Notes: generated by a model not told the origin, from the letters alone. Counted from the first letter of the stretch, positions 10,921-19,435 are shown. The stretch is DNA of 57,838 nucleotides from Kiritimatiellia bacterium (GCA_016783565.1 JADHWI010000010.1:1-57838); one strand, 5' to 3'. Numbers and translations are program-made.

Positions 10921-11366
10921 GGGTATTGTCCTTTGCTTTTCTGTATGAATTTTGCTTGAGCCCGTGCGGCCAGTATGCCGTCTTGTTTCAGTTCGCCCTT
11001 TACAAGGTAGAAAGGCGCTCTTTTCCGTTCAAGCCAGGCTCGGGCCAGAATGGACGTTCCCGCGCAAACGGGCTGCAACAATCGTATGGTCAATTCTCCT
11101 GTGACGGCGGCGATACCATGAGAGAACAGGCAACTGGTCATTGCGCCGTCGAGTAGTGATGCGAGGATTCCTCCGTGCAAGTGTCCTGTGTAGCTCTCAT
11201 TGTCTGCCGAGCACATGATGTTTGCTTTAACTGCCCCCTGGGAACATGCCTCAAATGCAAGTTTCATTCCCCGGGTGTTGAGCGGTCCGCAGATGGGGCA
11301 GTCGTTATGGTACTGCCGTCGCATGGCGATCAGCATCTCCTGGCGGGATCTAATGGTCACATGCAT
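10917..11366 (-). CDS. PaaI-type hotdog-fold thioesterase
   Basis: The 149-residue protein has the hotdog core of the PaaI/YbgC families. GHLHGGILASLLDGAM (around residue 61) carries the active-site HGG and Asp, followed by TGELTIRLLQPVCAGTSILARAWL and a final RAQAKFIQ strand. These enzymes hydrolyse acyl-CoA thioesters in the cytoplasm. An added N-terminal HNDCPICG segment puts two cysteines close together, possibly a metal site. It overlaps the preceding NifX-like gene by 17 nt and the following NifU-like gene by 4 nt, so all three are one operon. Confidence 0.85.
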   Translation of the reverse strand: MHVTIRSRQEMLIAMRRQYHNDCPICGPLNTRGMKLAFEACSQGAVKANIMCSADNESYTGHLHGGILASLLDGAMTSCLFSHGIAAVTGELTIRLLQPVCAGTSILARAWLERKRAPFYLVKGELKQDGILAARAQAKFIQKSKGQYP

Positions 11367-11688
11367 TGTGTCCCGTTTTCAGTGAGCCTTGCAGATAGGC
11401 GTTAATAATTTTTATCGGTGTATCCGACGGTGCGCCGACCACAACACGGACGCCCTGTTCGCTAAAGAGGCTTTGAGCACGTCCTCCCATGCCGCCTGCA
11501 ATGATCGTGCTGGCGCCTTGCTCTGCCAGCCAACGCGGTAGTAGTCCAGGTTCATGAGGAGGGGGTACAAGTCTTTCTTCTTTGGCTATCGTTTTATTGT
11601 CTGTGTCTGTGTCGAAAAGAGCAAACTCCTCGCAATGGCCAAAATGTGCAGACAGTTTTCCTTCTGTTACGGGTATAGCGATTTTCAC
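11350..11688 (-). CDS. NifX/NifB-C-terminal-like (dinitrogenase cofactor family) protein 1
   Basis: A 112-residue protein of the MTH1175/NifX family (RNase H-like fold). It starts at a GTG at 11688, preceded by aaggagag. Signature elements are VKIAIPVTEGKLSAHFGHCEEFALFD at the start, listed here only by its core AHFGHC, then IIAGGMGGRAQSLFSEQGV and TGHNACDH at the end. NifX relatives bind FeMo-cofactor precursors in nitrogen fixers, but most members in non-fixing anaerobes have no proven role. It sits in a tight operon with a second NifX copy, a metallo-beta-lactamase protein and MinD/ferredoxin ATPases. Confidence 0.88.
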   Translation of the reverse strand: MKIAIPVTEGKLSAHFGHCEEFALFDTDTDNKTIAKEERLVPPPHEPGLLPRWLAEQGASTIIAGGMGGRAQSLFSEQGVRVVVGAPSDTPIKIINAYLQGSLKTGHNACDH

Positions 11689-11713
11689 TTTCTCTCTCCT
11701 TTGTGTATGGGTG

Positions 11714-12592
11714 TTATCTTTTGTGTTCGTCATGGTCTTGCCGAGAATGGTGCTGAGGATCTGGCCCAAAAGAGAGAACAGAACCTACCGGGGCGATGGA
11801 TACGCGATCAGGGAATTGCTCCCAAAGATGTGCGGTCGCTTGAAAACCGGTACAATGAGATGGAAAAAGATAACGGATGTCAAGTTGGCGCAGTGCTTGA
11901 ACTGTCTTGTCGATACGTGTTGCATCGGCTGACACCAAATGGGTTCCGCCGATCACTGCATGTATGGGTCTTTCCGGAACAAGACTTGTGATGTACTGCA
12001 GCGTGTTGATGATTCCTGAATGCGCGCATCCCAGGATGACAACAATGCCGTTCGGAGTGTCTATAAACACGGCTTGATCATCCACGAGTTCATCCGGCTG
12101 GGTGCAGTCTTTGTCCAGAAAAAATGGCCCTCCGGTATCCTCAAAATCAGTCAGTCTTGGGATCGGACCGGTAATAAAGAGCCCTTCGATGACTTCAATA
12201 GGTTTTGTTGAGGGTTGAATATCCGGGTATGAGGATAGCGTTATTCTTGCATTGGCTGGCATGCCTATTTGCCTGCTCTTACCGTCCGCGGTGCGTATGT
12301 ACTTATCCTTGAGTGCTTCGGGGTGCACATATACCGTTGTCTTGTGGTAATTCTGCAAAAGCTGTGCAACGCCTCCGGAGTGATCATAGTGTCCGTGGCT
12401 GAGAACAAGGGCATCTGCATCTGACAAGGTGATGCCCAGGCGTTTGGCATTGTGAAAAAGAACATCTGATTGTCCGGTGTCCAGTAGCACACGTTGAGGC
12501 CCGATCTCTATCCAGAAGGCCAACCCATGCTCGGCCAACAGTCCAAGACCTCGTGTCGAGTTTTCTACTAGCACTGTAATCCGGGTTTCCAT
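11714..12592 (-). CDS. Metallo-beta-lactamase fold hydrolase (dihydropterin/aminobenzene-phosphate synthase-like)
   Basis: A 292-residue cytoplasmic MBL-fold protein. The metal motif is LSHGHYDHSGG (around residue 64-74), followed by further ligands in VVILGCAHSGIINTL and FPSHCTGF near the end. The order of motifs fits the archaeal-type group related to methanopterin arylamine synthesis enzymes and the flavodoxin-less MBL proteins of anaerobes. Its ATG overlaps the stop of the NifX-like gene upstream (taATG). Genes of this type are repeatedly found with MinD-ferredoxin ATPases and NifX-like proteins; the substrate is unknown. Confidence 0.85.
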   Translation of the reverse strand: METRITVLVENSTRGLGLLAEHGLAFWIEIGPQRVLLDTGQSDVLFHNAKRLGITLSDADALVLSHGHYDHSGGVAQLLQNYHKTTVYVHPEALKDKYIRTADGKSRQIGMPANARITLSSYPDIQPSTKPIEVIEGLFITGPIPRLTDFEDTGGPFFLDKDCTQPDELVDDQAVFIDTPNGIVVILGCAHSGIINTLQYITSLVPERPIHAVIGGTHLVSADATRIDKTVQALRQLDIRYLFPSHCTGFQATAHLWEQFPDRVSIAPVGSVLSFGPDPQHHSRQDHDEHKR

Positions 12593-12960
12593 TATGGAGT
12601 CATTCCTGCATGGCTTGAGACGTTGGGGCCGTTTGTTGCTGAGAGTGAGCCCGTCTTGTAGTGTTCCACAGCGTCACGTACGGAGCCCTTGATGTTAGTG
12701 ATCACGTCGATACCGGCTGCCTCCAGAGTACGAAATGCATTGGGACCGCAATTGCCTGTGAGGACAACGTTGGCATCTTGCTCGGCAACCAGTTGCGCGG
12801 ACTGGATTCCGGCTCCGCCTCCTGCCGCACTATTGTTGTTTGTAATCGCGTTAAACGACATGTCTTCTGTCTCAACGATTATGAAGCAGGCGCAGCGCCC
12901 GAATCGTGGATCAACCAGATCGTCAAGGTTTGTACCTGTTGATGTGACTGCAAGTTTCAT
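12592..12960 (-). CDS. NifX/NifB-C-terminal-like protein 2
   Basis: The 122-residue product starts at the ATG at 12960; the upstream in-frame residues are Lys/Arg-rich and unlike the family, so the long frame was rejected. Family marks are MKLAVTSTG, DPRFGRCACFIIV, VLTGNCGPNAFRTLEAAGI and a C-terminal SHAGM. It is a second member of the dinitrogenase cofactor family in the same operon and is only modestly similar to the first copy. It lies 28 nt after the tandem MinD gene and overlaps the MBL gene by a shared base, so it is co-translated. Confidence 0.87.
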   Translation of the reverse strand: MKLAVTSTGTNLDDLVDPRFGRCACFIIVETEDMSFNAITNNNSAAGGGAGIQSAQLVAEQDANVVLTGNCGPNAFRTLEAAGIDVITNIKGSVRDAVEHYKTGSLSATNGPNVSSHAGMTP

Positions 12961-12988
12961 ATTTTTCTTTCTGGTTTGTTTCTTGTTT

Positions 12989-14821
12989 TTATGTGAGTGC
13001 TTCCAGTTCCTGCTGAACCTTCTGCCACGCTTCTTTGATTGCATGGGATGCGGTTCCTTGCCCATGTTGAACCACCGTCTTGCCGGCCGTCAGGGCGTCG
13101 TTCACAGTCTTGTCGAAAGGAATTTTTGCTATCACCCTGGACTGTTGTTCTTCGGCGATACGGATGATTTCTTCGGCTTGGTTTGCGTTCAGATCGGCTT
13201 TGTTGATGATGATTAATGCCGGGATACCGAAATGGGCGGTCAGGTCCAGAACCCGTTTCATGTCGTGTACGCCGGAAACCGTGGGTTCCGTAACAATCAG
13301 GGCCAGGTCGCAGCCGGAGATCGATGCGATAACGGGACAGCCGGTTCCCGGAGGGCCATCCCCGAGAATGCGACCGATCTCAAGTTGTTTGGCCAGTGCG
13401 CCTGCATGATTGCGTACCTGTGTGACAAGACGTCCTGAATTCTCTTCGGCGATGCCCAGGCGGGCATGAACCATGGGTCCACAGTCTGTTTCGGAAACAT
13501 ACCATGTTCCGGTGATGGTTTCCTCTTCCCATATGGCTTTCACGGGGCAGATTCGGATACAGAATCCACAGCCCTCGCACGATACCGGATCGACTTGCCA
13601 TGTCTTGTCTGCTACGGCGTTGGCGGGGCCATTAAGGCGTAACGCGTCGAAGTGGCATGCTTCGGCACATCTTCCACAACCAATACATGCGAGTGAATCA
13701 ACGCTTGATTTTGTTCCTCCCACGAATGGGTGCACCTCACGAACACGAGGTGCAAGAAGCAGGTGCAGATCGGCAGCGTCCACATCGTTATCTGCAAGGA
13801 CTTGTTTCTGTGACAGTACGGCAAAAGATCCGGTTATGGTGGTTTTGCCGGTACCGCCTTTTCCGCTGATGATGACGACCTCTCTATGATCGAGATCCTG
13901 TCCCTTTTCAAAGGCCGTTGCTGGCATTGGCGTGAGTGCGGCGCTTTCCTGCTCACTTGTAAGTGGCGAGGCCGGTTTGTCTAGCGTGCACAGCGCTTTG
14001 TAGATCTCCAGTAGGTTAGGCTCCAGTTCGGCATGTTCATGGATAAGGATGTTGCCGCGGGAGTAAGTTTCTGCATACTTTCTTTCGAACGGGATGCGGC
14101 CCACGATGGGGACGTTCACGGAGTCGGTCCAGTCGGTAATAATTCGATCTTCACCATCCGAGCGGTTTATAACGATGCCTGTGGGAATTCCCATTTTAAG
14201 CGTCATGGCCACGGCAAGCTTCAAGTCGTTGAGACCAAACGGGGTCGGTTCTGTTATAAGCACGGCGACATCGGTTCCCTCGAGGGCTTTTACGACCGGA
14301 CAGGCGGTTCCTGGAGATGCGTCAAGAATGTTGATAGAGTCAGGGTGAATATGACCTTTGACAGCTTGTACCACTTTGGGTGCCAGCGACTCCCCGATGT
14401 TAAGGAGGCCATGCGCAAAAAAGAAGGGCTGGTTTCTCGGCGCAGATTGAACGACGCCAATCAAAGAGGGAGCTTCGTGCAATGCCTTTTCGGGACACAC
14501 ATAGCTGCATAGGCCACACGAGTGGCAGACCTCGTTAAAGATGAGTGCCCGTCCTTTGACCACGGCAATAGCGTTATAGTTGCAAGCTTGAGCACATTCG
14601 CCGCAACCCGTACATTTTTCTTCGTTCCATACAGGCTTGGGCACGGTGACTTCTGATGTTTCAGTAAACTGTGGTTGTACAAAGAGGTGATCGTTGGGTT
14701 CCTCAACGTCGCAGTCCAGAAGGCGAACGCCTTCACCTTGTTTTGCCAGTGCATACGCCAGGTTTACGGCAAATGTTGTTTTGCCGGTGCCGCCTTTTCC
14801 GCTTGCTACGGTAATAATCAT
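12989..14821 (-). CDS. Tandem fusion of two MinD/Mrp-type ATPases, each with inserted ferredoxin domain
   Basis: The 610-residue protein contains two complete copies of the P-loop ATPase with inserted ferredoxin (COG1149 type). Copy 1 has SGKGGTGKTT at residues 7-16, then two 4Fe-4S motifs CTGCGECAQAC (~70) and CHSCGLCSYVC (~99). Copy 2 has SGKGGTGKTT at ~316, then CIGCGRCAEAC (~379) and CEGCGFCIRIC (~414). Each half ends with DASPGTACP- or DGPPGTGCP-type switch motifs. In other anaerobes these are normally two adjacent genes of ~280-300 residues; here they form one chain, which would act as a built-in dimer. The family is thought to handle Fe-S or cofactor assembly. Confidence 0.9.
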   Translation of the reverse strand: MIITVASGKGGTGKTTFAVNLAYALAKQGEGVRLLDCDVEEPNDHLFVQPQFTETSEVTVPKPVWNEEKCTGCGECAQACNYNAIAVVKGRALIFNEVCHSCGLCSYVCPEKALHEAPSLIGVVQSAPRNQPFFFAHGLLNIGESLAPKVVQAVKGHIHPDSINILDASPGTACPVVKALEGTDVAVLITEPTPFGLNDLKLAVAMTLKMGIPTGIVINRSDGEDRIITDWTDSVNVPIVGRIPFERKYAETYSRGNILIHEHAELEPNLLEIYKALCTLDKPASPLTSEQESAALTPMPATAFEKGQDLDHREVVIISGKGGTGKTTITGSFAVLSQKQVLADNDVDAADLHLLLAPRVREVHPFVGGTKSSVDSLACIGCGRCAEACHFDALRLNGPANAVADKTWQVDPVSCEGCGFCIRICPVKAIWEEETITGTWYVSETDCGPMVHARLGIAEENSGRLVTQVRNHAGALAKQLEIGRILGDGPPGTGCPVIASISGCDLALIVTEPTVSGVHDMKRVLDLTAHFGIPALIIINKADLNANQAEEIIRIAEEQQSRVIAKIPFDKTVNDALTAGKTVVQHGQGTASHAIKEAWQKVQQELEALT

Positions 14822-14871
14822 GTTGTGTTTTCACTCGCTCAATATGTTGATTGATCCGTTAGCGACAAGAC

Positions 14872-14895
14872 CATCACAGGTAACTAACTGTGATG
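14872..14895. promoter_or_regulatory. Palindrome upstream of the MinD-ferredoxin operon
   Basis: A perfect 8-bp inverted repeat, catcacag / ctgtgatg, with an 8-bp spacer lies 51 bp before the start of the tandem MinD gene. It could be an operator or a leader hairpin. The half-site order is opposite to a CRP site (TGTGA-N6-TCACA), so I do not call it CRP. No T tract follows on either strand, so it is not an intrinsic terminator. Confidence 0.35.
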
Positions 14896-14985
14896 TAGAT
14901 TCATTTGCAGGAAAGGGAAAATCTACGGAGCTCCAACCATGAATCTTAAATCGTATTTGTACATGTAATTTCGTAATAATGCTGC

Positions 14986-16821
14986 TTATAGAGAAAGGAC
15001 GTATTGCGTCAGATCCTGCAATTGCTTCTCAGTTAATGTTGAGGTGTCTCCATGGTTGTCATGCTTGTTAAACCGTGTGAACACATCCAACATCGTGGGA
15101 GCGCGGCCATCATACAGGTATGGTGACGTGCGCCAGGTTTCGATAAGGGTAGGGGTATCAAATTCTATACCCTTTTCCATGCCATCTGCTGTGCCTACGT
15201 CGTATTTCTCCATATCGGTCTTGTATGGGCCGCTGTGGCAACTTGAGCAGCCTGCATTTTCAAAGACGTTTTTTCCTCGTGTTGCGGCTTTGGATAGTTT
15301 GCCTTTGATTAAATATGGGCTGGGGATGGGTTTAAGTGATTTCAGATACTCATCAATAGCGGTTGCCTTATCTTCTTCCGGCATAGCGAACTGAATGTAG
15401 CGAATGCCTGAGCGAACAGCGACCTCAGCCTTTGCGCGGACCCCGCTAATCATGACAGGAGGAAGCTTGTGCGACAGCAGCAGGCTTTTTGTACTCTTTG
15501 GATTTCCGATGCCATCGTTGAGCAGATCCCAGTTTACGGCATCAGATCTGGCGTCGGGATGGCAGGTCCCGCAACTCTGCCACTGTTGAAAGCAGAGTGC
15601 AGCATCCTCAAAGTACATATGTCCCTTGCGCACTTGGTTCATTTCTTGTTTGGGACCAAGTGATATTGTGCGGATAGGTTGATTCTCTGAATCAAGCGAG
15701 ACAATGGCCAGATCATCGGAAAAGAACTGAGCAACGGCGAGTTTATCATCCGTCATCGTAATACCACGGGGGCCGATACCGGGGAGTTTGATACGACGTC
15801 GAATATCCGTTAAGAAACTCAGGCTATTGGCCGGGTTGGCGGGAAGTGATTCATATTCTGCGGTGCTAAGTCCGCTGGTTGATCGTGCAGGGATCGGTTT
15901 AAGTTTGGCCATTAAGGCCTTGGTATCAATGAGACTGACTTCGTGTGTTGCGGCATGGGCCACGCAGATGATTGAGCCATCAGGAGATGTGGTTACTCCC
16001 CAAGGGTTAGCTGCCCCCATAGCTACATCGTCGAGAAGGATGGTCCAGAGCAGTTTTTGGGTATGGGCATCAATAATGTTAAGCGCATGGGTGTTGATCC
16101 ATCCTCTGGCAATTTGTGTGGTGGGAACCAGAAAGCGGGCAAAGATAGACGGCACATAAATATGTTTACCATCAGGTGAAAGGGTGATGCTGCGGAGGTC
16201 GATAGCGCCATTTGGCAAAGCGATTGAATGGGTCACCTTGAGGGTAGTTGTGTCGATGACGGTGATTACGGATGTCATTCTATCCACGTTTGCTGCTCCG
16301 GCGGGCAGGTGGTTTGCAACAAAGAGAGCGTTGCCGTCAAGAGAAAGGACTGCGGCAATGGGTTCGCGTGTGACGGGAATGGTATTGATCACGGTCTTCT
16401 TTTCAAGATCGATTACGGCAACATTATTATTGAAGCGATTGCAGACATAGAGACGCTTTCCGTCAGGCGCAACGACAGGAGACATTGTCGTGTGACCGAG
16501 TTGGATTGAGGTGGTAACGCTTCCTTTAGCGGTGTCGACGATGAAGACAGAGCTATCCGGTCCATCTGTCGTGATAAACAGGGACTTCTTATTCATTGAT
16601 AGCGCAAGGCCTGTTGGATTCTTTGGGATGTCGATTGTTCGGGACACTTTGCCTTTTTCGGCATCGACGACGGCGATCTTAGATGCGGAATACTCAGCAA
16701 CATATAGAGTGGTCCCATCAGCAACAAGTGCTACAGGGGAAAGGTACTCAGCGGCATGGTTTACGCTTATAAAAGTGAGCAATATGCCGGCGATACAAAT
16801 AGTTATCTGTTTTCTTTTCAT
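14986..16821 (-). CDS. Exported YVTN beta-propeller fused to diheme cytochrome c peroxidase-like domain
   Basis: The 611-residue protein has a signal peptide (to ~NHAAEY). A seven-bladed YVTN-type propeller occupies residues ~25-390 (repeats such as VAVIDLEKKTVINTIPV). A MauG/CcpA-like domain follows, with heme motifs CGTCH near 415 and CSSCH near 524. Possible partners for such proteins are periplasmic electron carriers; members of this fusion class are common in PVC and Bacteroidetes genomes and substrates are unknown. Its ATG overlaps the stop of the RidA-type gene by 4 nt, so the two proteins are made together. Confidence 0.88.
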   Translation of the reverse strand: MKRKQITICIAGILLTFISVNHAAEYLSPVALVADGTTLYVAEYSASKIAVVDAEKGKVSRTIDIPKNPTGLALSMNKKSLFITTDGPDSSVFIVDTAKGSVTTSIQLGHTTMSPVVAPDGKRLYVCNRFNNNVAVIDLEKKTVINTIPVTREPIAAVLSLDGNALFVANHLPAGAANVDRMTSVITVIDTTTLKVTHSIALPNGAIDLRSITLSPDGKHIYVPSIFARFLVPTTQIARGWINTHALNIIDAHTQKLLWTILLDDVAMGAANPWGVTTSPDGSIICVAHAATHEVSLIDTKALMAKLKPIPARSTSGLSTAEYESLPANPANSLSFLTDIRRRIKLPGIGPRGITMTDDKLAVAQFFSDDLAIVSLDSENQPIRTISLGPKQEMNQVRKGHMYFEDAALCFQQWQSCGTCHPDARSDAVNWDLLNDGIGNPKSTKSLLLSHKLPPVMISGVRAKAEVAVRSGIRYIQFAMPEEDKATAIDEYLKSLKPIPSPYLIKGKLSKAATRGKNVFENAGCSSCHSGPYKTDMEKYDVGTADGMEKGIEFDTPTLIETWRTSPYLYDGRAPTMLDVFTRFNKHDNHGDTSTLTEKQLQDLTQYVLSL

Positions 16822-17948
16822 GGCGTCTCTCTTACGGCATCAAGTTCCAGTTCAAATAGGAGGTCATCTCGGCAAACGTCGCTATGTGCAATCGCAATTG
16901 GCATATGTGGCAGACCGTTTAACTGGCAGTATTGTTTTAGAAAGGATGCATCCTGGATGTTTTTAAAGTAGGCAATCGCTCTTGTTGTATTTTCCCAATT
17001 CATGTCGCGCGATCTGAGAATTTTCTCTATGACATTCATGGTGTGAGCGATCTGGCGAGGGCAGTCATCAATGTAAATGGTGTTGCCGTCAGAATCGATG
17101 CTGGCAGTGCCGGATATATAGAGTTTGGAGTGATCGGGTGTACGGACTTCGACGGCTCGGCTAAAGGAACTGCGATAATCACTAGCAGCGCATTGCAGCG
17201 GTGACATGACTTCCTGGATTCTGATCTTGTCAGTTTTCGGATTGATGGCCAGCGCCCCTGTAACCAGGGCGCCGTTGTCAGGATTTGATGTTCCAATTCC
17301 AGTGCTGGCGGGAACGAGTCGATCGAAGACACCTTGATCCTCAAAAAACTGTGTGCGGACATCATTGAAAGGGTCGTACCATGCAAGGAGGTTTTCAAGG
17401 TATAGCCAGGTGCGTATAACATGTGAGAAATCCATCCTGGCCTTGGCTAGCGCAGTTTCCATTTTCTGAAAAGTTTTTTTGGTCTGTTCTGTTCGGGAAA
17501 GAGTGATGTCAGATGTTTGTAAGTTGCCGAGAAAGCAGTATGCGGCATCATCATCTTCGAATGTTGTGCCAACGCATCGGTCGTTTAGATAGATTTGATT
17601 AACTGGGACGCCTGTCACTGCATGGAGTTGTATGCCTGTCAAGCGAGTGCCGGAACAGGCGTCCCCCTGTATCCAGGTGACGGGCCAGTTGACAGGGCCG
17701 CAGATACGCTTGAGTGCTTTCATTCCTTTGTCATGGAACTGGCATCCGCCAAATACGTACTGTTTTAGAATCGATGCATTATGTTTTTCAATGAAATCGT
17801 GTATTCTTTCGAAGGTATCGAAGGATGGGCTGTCATTTTCGGGGTGAATGGTCAGCCAATGTTCCGTATGTTGGGGGCGTTGAAGAGAGCATATGTCAAC
17901 GCCGACGGTGCTCTCCATTGTTAAAGCCGTAGACGTATCTGACATCAT
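16818..17948 (-). CDS. RidA/chorismatase-like protein
   Basis: A ~376-residue protein with RidA (YjgF) folds, as in the FkbO/Hyg5 chorismatase and related groups. Visible pieces are VIRTWLYLENLLAWYDPFNDVR (cited by its core RTWLYLEN), RTQFF, PASTGIGTSNPDNGALVTGAL, then a second domain with SKLYISGTASID and ENTTRAIAYFKN. I chose the ATG at 17948 because agagg precedes it; the frame is open to 18002. Known relatives hydrolyse chorismate or act as deaminases. The coupling by ATGA overlap to an exported heme protein is odd and unexplained. Confidence 0.75.
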   Translation of the reverse strand: MMSDTSTALTMESTVGVDICSLQRPQHTEHWLTIHPENDSPSFDTFERIHDFIEKHNASILKQYVFGGCQFHDKGMKALKRICGPVNWPVTWIQGDACSGTRLTGIQLHAVTGVPVNQIYLNDRCVGTTFEDDDAAYCFLGNLQTSDITLSRTEQTKKTFQKMETALAKARMDFSHVIRTWLYLENLLAWYDPFNDVRTQFFEDQGVFDRLVPASTGIGTSNPDNGALVTGALAINPKTDKIRIQEVMSPLQCAASDYRSSFSRAVEVRTPDHSKLYISGTASIDSDGNTIYIDDCPRQIAHTMNVIEKILRSRDMNWENTTRAIAYFKNIQDASFLKQYCQLNGLPHMPIAIAHSDVCRDDLLFELELDAVRETP

Positions 17949-18000
17949 GTCGTTTCTGCCTCTGATGGTGTCTGTTGTCATCGTTCGCTTTCGGTTATGC

Positions 18001-18049
18001 AAAAAAAGATTCCTCCGTTGAACGGCTGATCATTCCATTCAACGGAGGA
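18001..18049 (-). terminator. Intrinsic terminator between DUF3795 and RidA-type genes
   Basis: Perfect 12-bp arms (tcctccgttgaa at 18011-18022, ttcaacggagga at 18038-18049) are followed on the minus strand by seven T (18001-18007). It ends the transcript that carries the DUF3795 gene, so the RidA-cytochrome pair must have its own promoter or rely on read-through. Confidence 0.9.
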
Positions 18050-18091
18050 GTGGTGTTGAATCCCCTTTTGCAATGAGTTCCGGTTAGTTGT

Positions 18092-18421
18092 TTAAGAGGA
18101 AGGAACGGGTGCCTTGGCCATTTTTGAGAGCCAGGCGTCGCCGAACTTGCCGCTCTGCTTGATCTTTGGGCAAGGATAACCTTTGCATTGTGCGCAGTAC
18201 GTCAATTTTTTCATTTGAGCGCATTTGACGATAGCACATTCTGCTTTTGCTCCTGTGCCGCAGCCGCTGCATTTCCCGTTCAGTTTCATTCGGCATGCTG
18301 CGCAGGAAAGGCCGCAGACTCCGTGTTCAGAACTACATTTTGCCTTTTTTCCTTCTGTTGCTGCCAGTGCAGCCCCTGCCGTGCTGAGTGTTGCCGCTGC
18401 AATAAAGTGCCTTCTATCCAT
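18092..18421 (-). CDS. Tat-exported Cys-rich DUF3795-like protein
   Basis: The 109-residue product starts at the ATG at 18421, with aaggag 9 nt upstream. MDRRHFIAAATLSTAGAALA is a twin-arginine-type signal. The mature part has clustered cysteines: CGLSCAACRM, CSGCGTG, CAIVKCAQM and CAQCKGYPCP. This is the DUF3795 pattern, presumed to bind zinc or Fe-S. DUF3795 is usually cytoplasmic; a Tat signal suggests a cofactor-loaded exported form. It is followed by a strong terminator. Confidence 0.8.
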   Translation of the reverse strand: MDRRHFIAAATLSTAGAALAATEGKKAKCSSEHGVCGLSCAACRMKLNGKCSGCGTGAKAECAIVKCAQMKKLTYCAQCKGYPCPKIKQSGKFGDAWLSKMAKAPVPSS

Positions 18422-18479
18422 GGTTACTACTCCTTGTCTTGAATAATGATCAATGCGAGTTCTTTCAGTTCTTTGCAAA

Positions 18480-18776
18480 TCAATCATTATTCGTTTTAGT
18501 GTCCAGTTCTTCGATACGCTGCTTGATGTATTCAAGTGCGCCGCTGAGGTACTGGGCTTGACCTTTCAGCGCATTAGATTCTTGTTTTGTCGTTGTTGTG
18601 GTTCCGTAGGAAGGATAATCGCCCCACGTCGACTGTCCTGCACGAGCACTAAACCATCTGCGGCCCGGCCCTCGCCCGAATCCTCGTCCAGGTGCGAAGT
18701 TGCCAGCGCAATAACCGGCAGCCCGGCCAGTCATGGGCCCCATGCCCAATGGACCTGTTCCGTCTCCTCTTGGCAT
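18480..18776 (-). CDS. DUF5320 family protein
   Basis: The 98-residue protein starts at ATG 18776, after a strong aaggaggag. The N-terminal signature MPRGDGTGPLGMGPMTGR plus the Gly/Arg-rich AAGYCAGN...GRGFGRGPGRR is that of DUF5320. The C-terminal ~40 residues are a predicted coiled coil (ALKGQAQYLSGALEYIKQRI). DUF5320 genes commonly sit next to NifX-like and MinD-ferredoxin genes, as here. The biochemical function is unknown. Confidence 0.9.
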   Translation of the reverse strand: MPRGDGTGPLGMGPMTGRAAGYCAGNFAPGRGFGRGPGRRWFSARAGQSTWGDYPSYGTTTTTKQESNALKGQAQYLSGALEYIKQRIEELDTKTNND

Positions 18777-18849
18777 TTTGCTCTCCTCCTTTGCGTTGCA
18801 TCCGTGTAGTGCTGTTTCACCTGGTTTTCTTCTGTCCTCTCACGGTGCC

Positions 18850-19269
18850 TCAAAATCTATGCATTCTTCTGCAGGACTCGCGCGAAGTGTATGCCTTGCC
18901 TCCCTGGCGCCACCGTCTTCGCGCACCGGGATGGCAGCCGGGTTGCATGAAGCATGGATCCGAAAGCCGATTGCAAACGTAAGCGGCTATAACTCGATCT
19001 ATTTGTCCTGAGGCAAATGGAATGATTTGGATTCCTGCCTGACCTAAAGCTTGCGCCAAGGATCGCGAGATGGCACCACAGAGCGTCACCTGTGCTCCTG
19101 CGTCCCGGATAGCCTGAACCTTCATGGCAATTGGGCAATCATCGAGCTCTATTTCTTTTCTGGCCACCTCGCGTTCACCATCCAATTCCACGATATAGAT
19201 GCTACGTGCAAAATCGAATGTTGAGGACACATGGTCCTTCCATACTGGAATGGCAAGTGTTGTTTTCAC
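18850..19269 (-). CDS. NifX/NifB-C-terminal-like protein 3, with C-terminal extension
   Basis: The product of ~139 residues starts at a GTG at 19269 (frame open to 19404). The core has VKTTLAIPVWKDHVSSTFDFARS, cited by its core SSTFDFAR in place of the usual AHFG, then EIELDDCPI, VTLCGAISRSLAQAL and an IPFASGQIDRVIAAYV segment. A basic tail (GCHPGARRRWRQGGK) follows. It is the third dinitrogenase-cofactor-family protein in the window and is grouped with DUF5320 rather than with the MinD gene. No clear ribosome site is visible, so the start is uncertain. Confidence 0.75.
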   Translation of the reverse strand: MKTTLAIPVWKDHVSSTFDFARSIYIVELDGEREVARKEIELDDCPIAMKVQAIRDAGAQVTLCGAISRSLAQALGQAGIQIIPFASGQIDRVIAAYVCNRLSDPCFMQPGCHPGARRRWRQGGKAYTSRESCRRMHRF

Positions 19270-19421
19270 GGTTTCTGCTATATCGCATGTAGCATGCCAA
19301 ACATGTAAATTCTTGTTTTCTAGGTACGTAACATATTGCAGGAGAGGGAGATGTGACTTAGATGTTTGTAGATCAATAGCAGTGGTGAGGTTGCGGACAT
19401 GCAACCTTTGGTGTATAAAAG

Positions 19422-19435
19422 TTGCGTTTTCGCAA
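19422..19435. promoter_or_regulatory. Short palindrome ttgcg-tttt-cgcaa
   Basis: A perfect 5-bp inverted repeat with a 4-bp spacer has the geometry of FNR-family half-sites (TTGAT-N4-ATCAA), though not the sequence. It lies 152 bp before the GTG of the third NifX-like gene and could be an operator for that gene or for the DUF5320/DUF3795 group. Confidence 0.25.
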
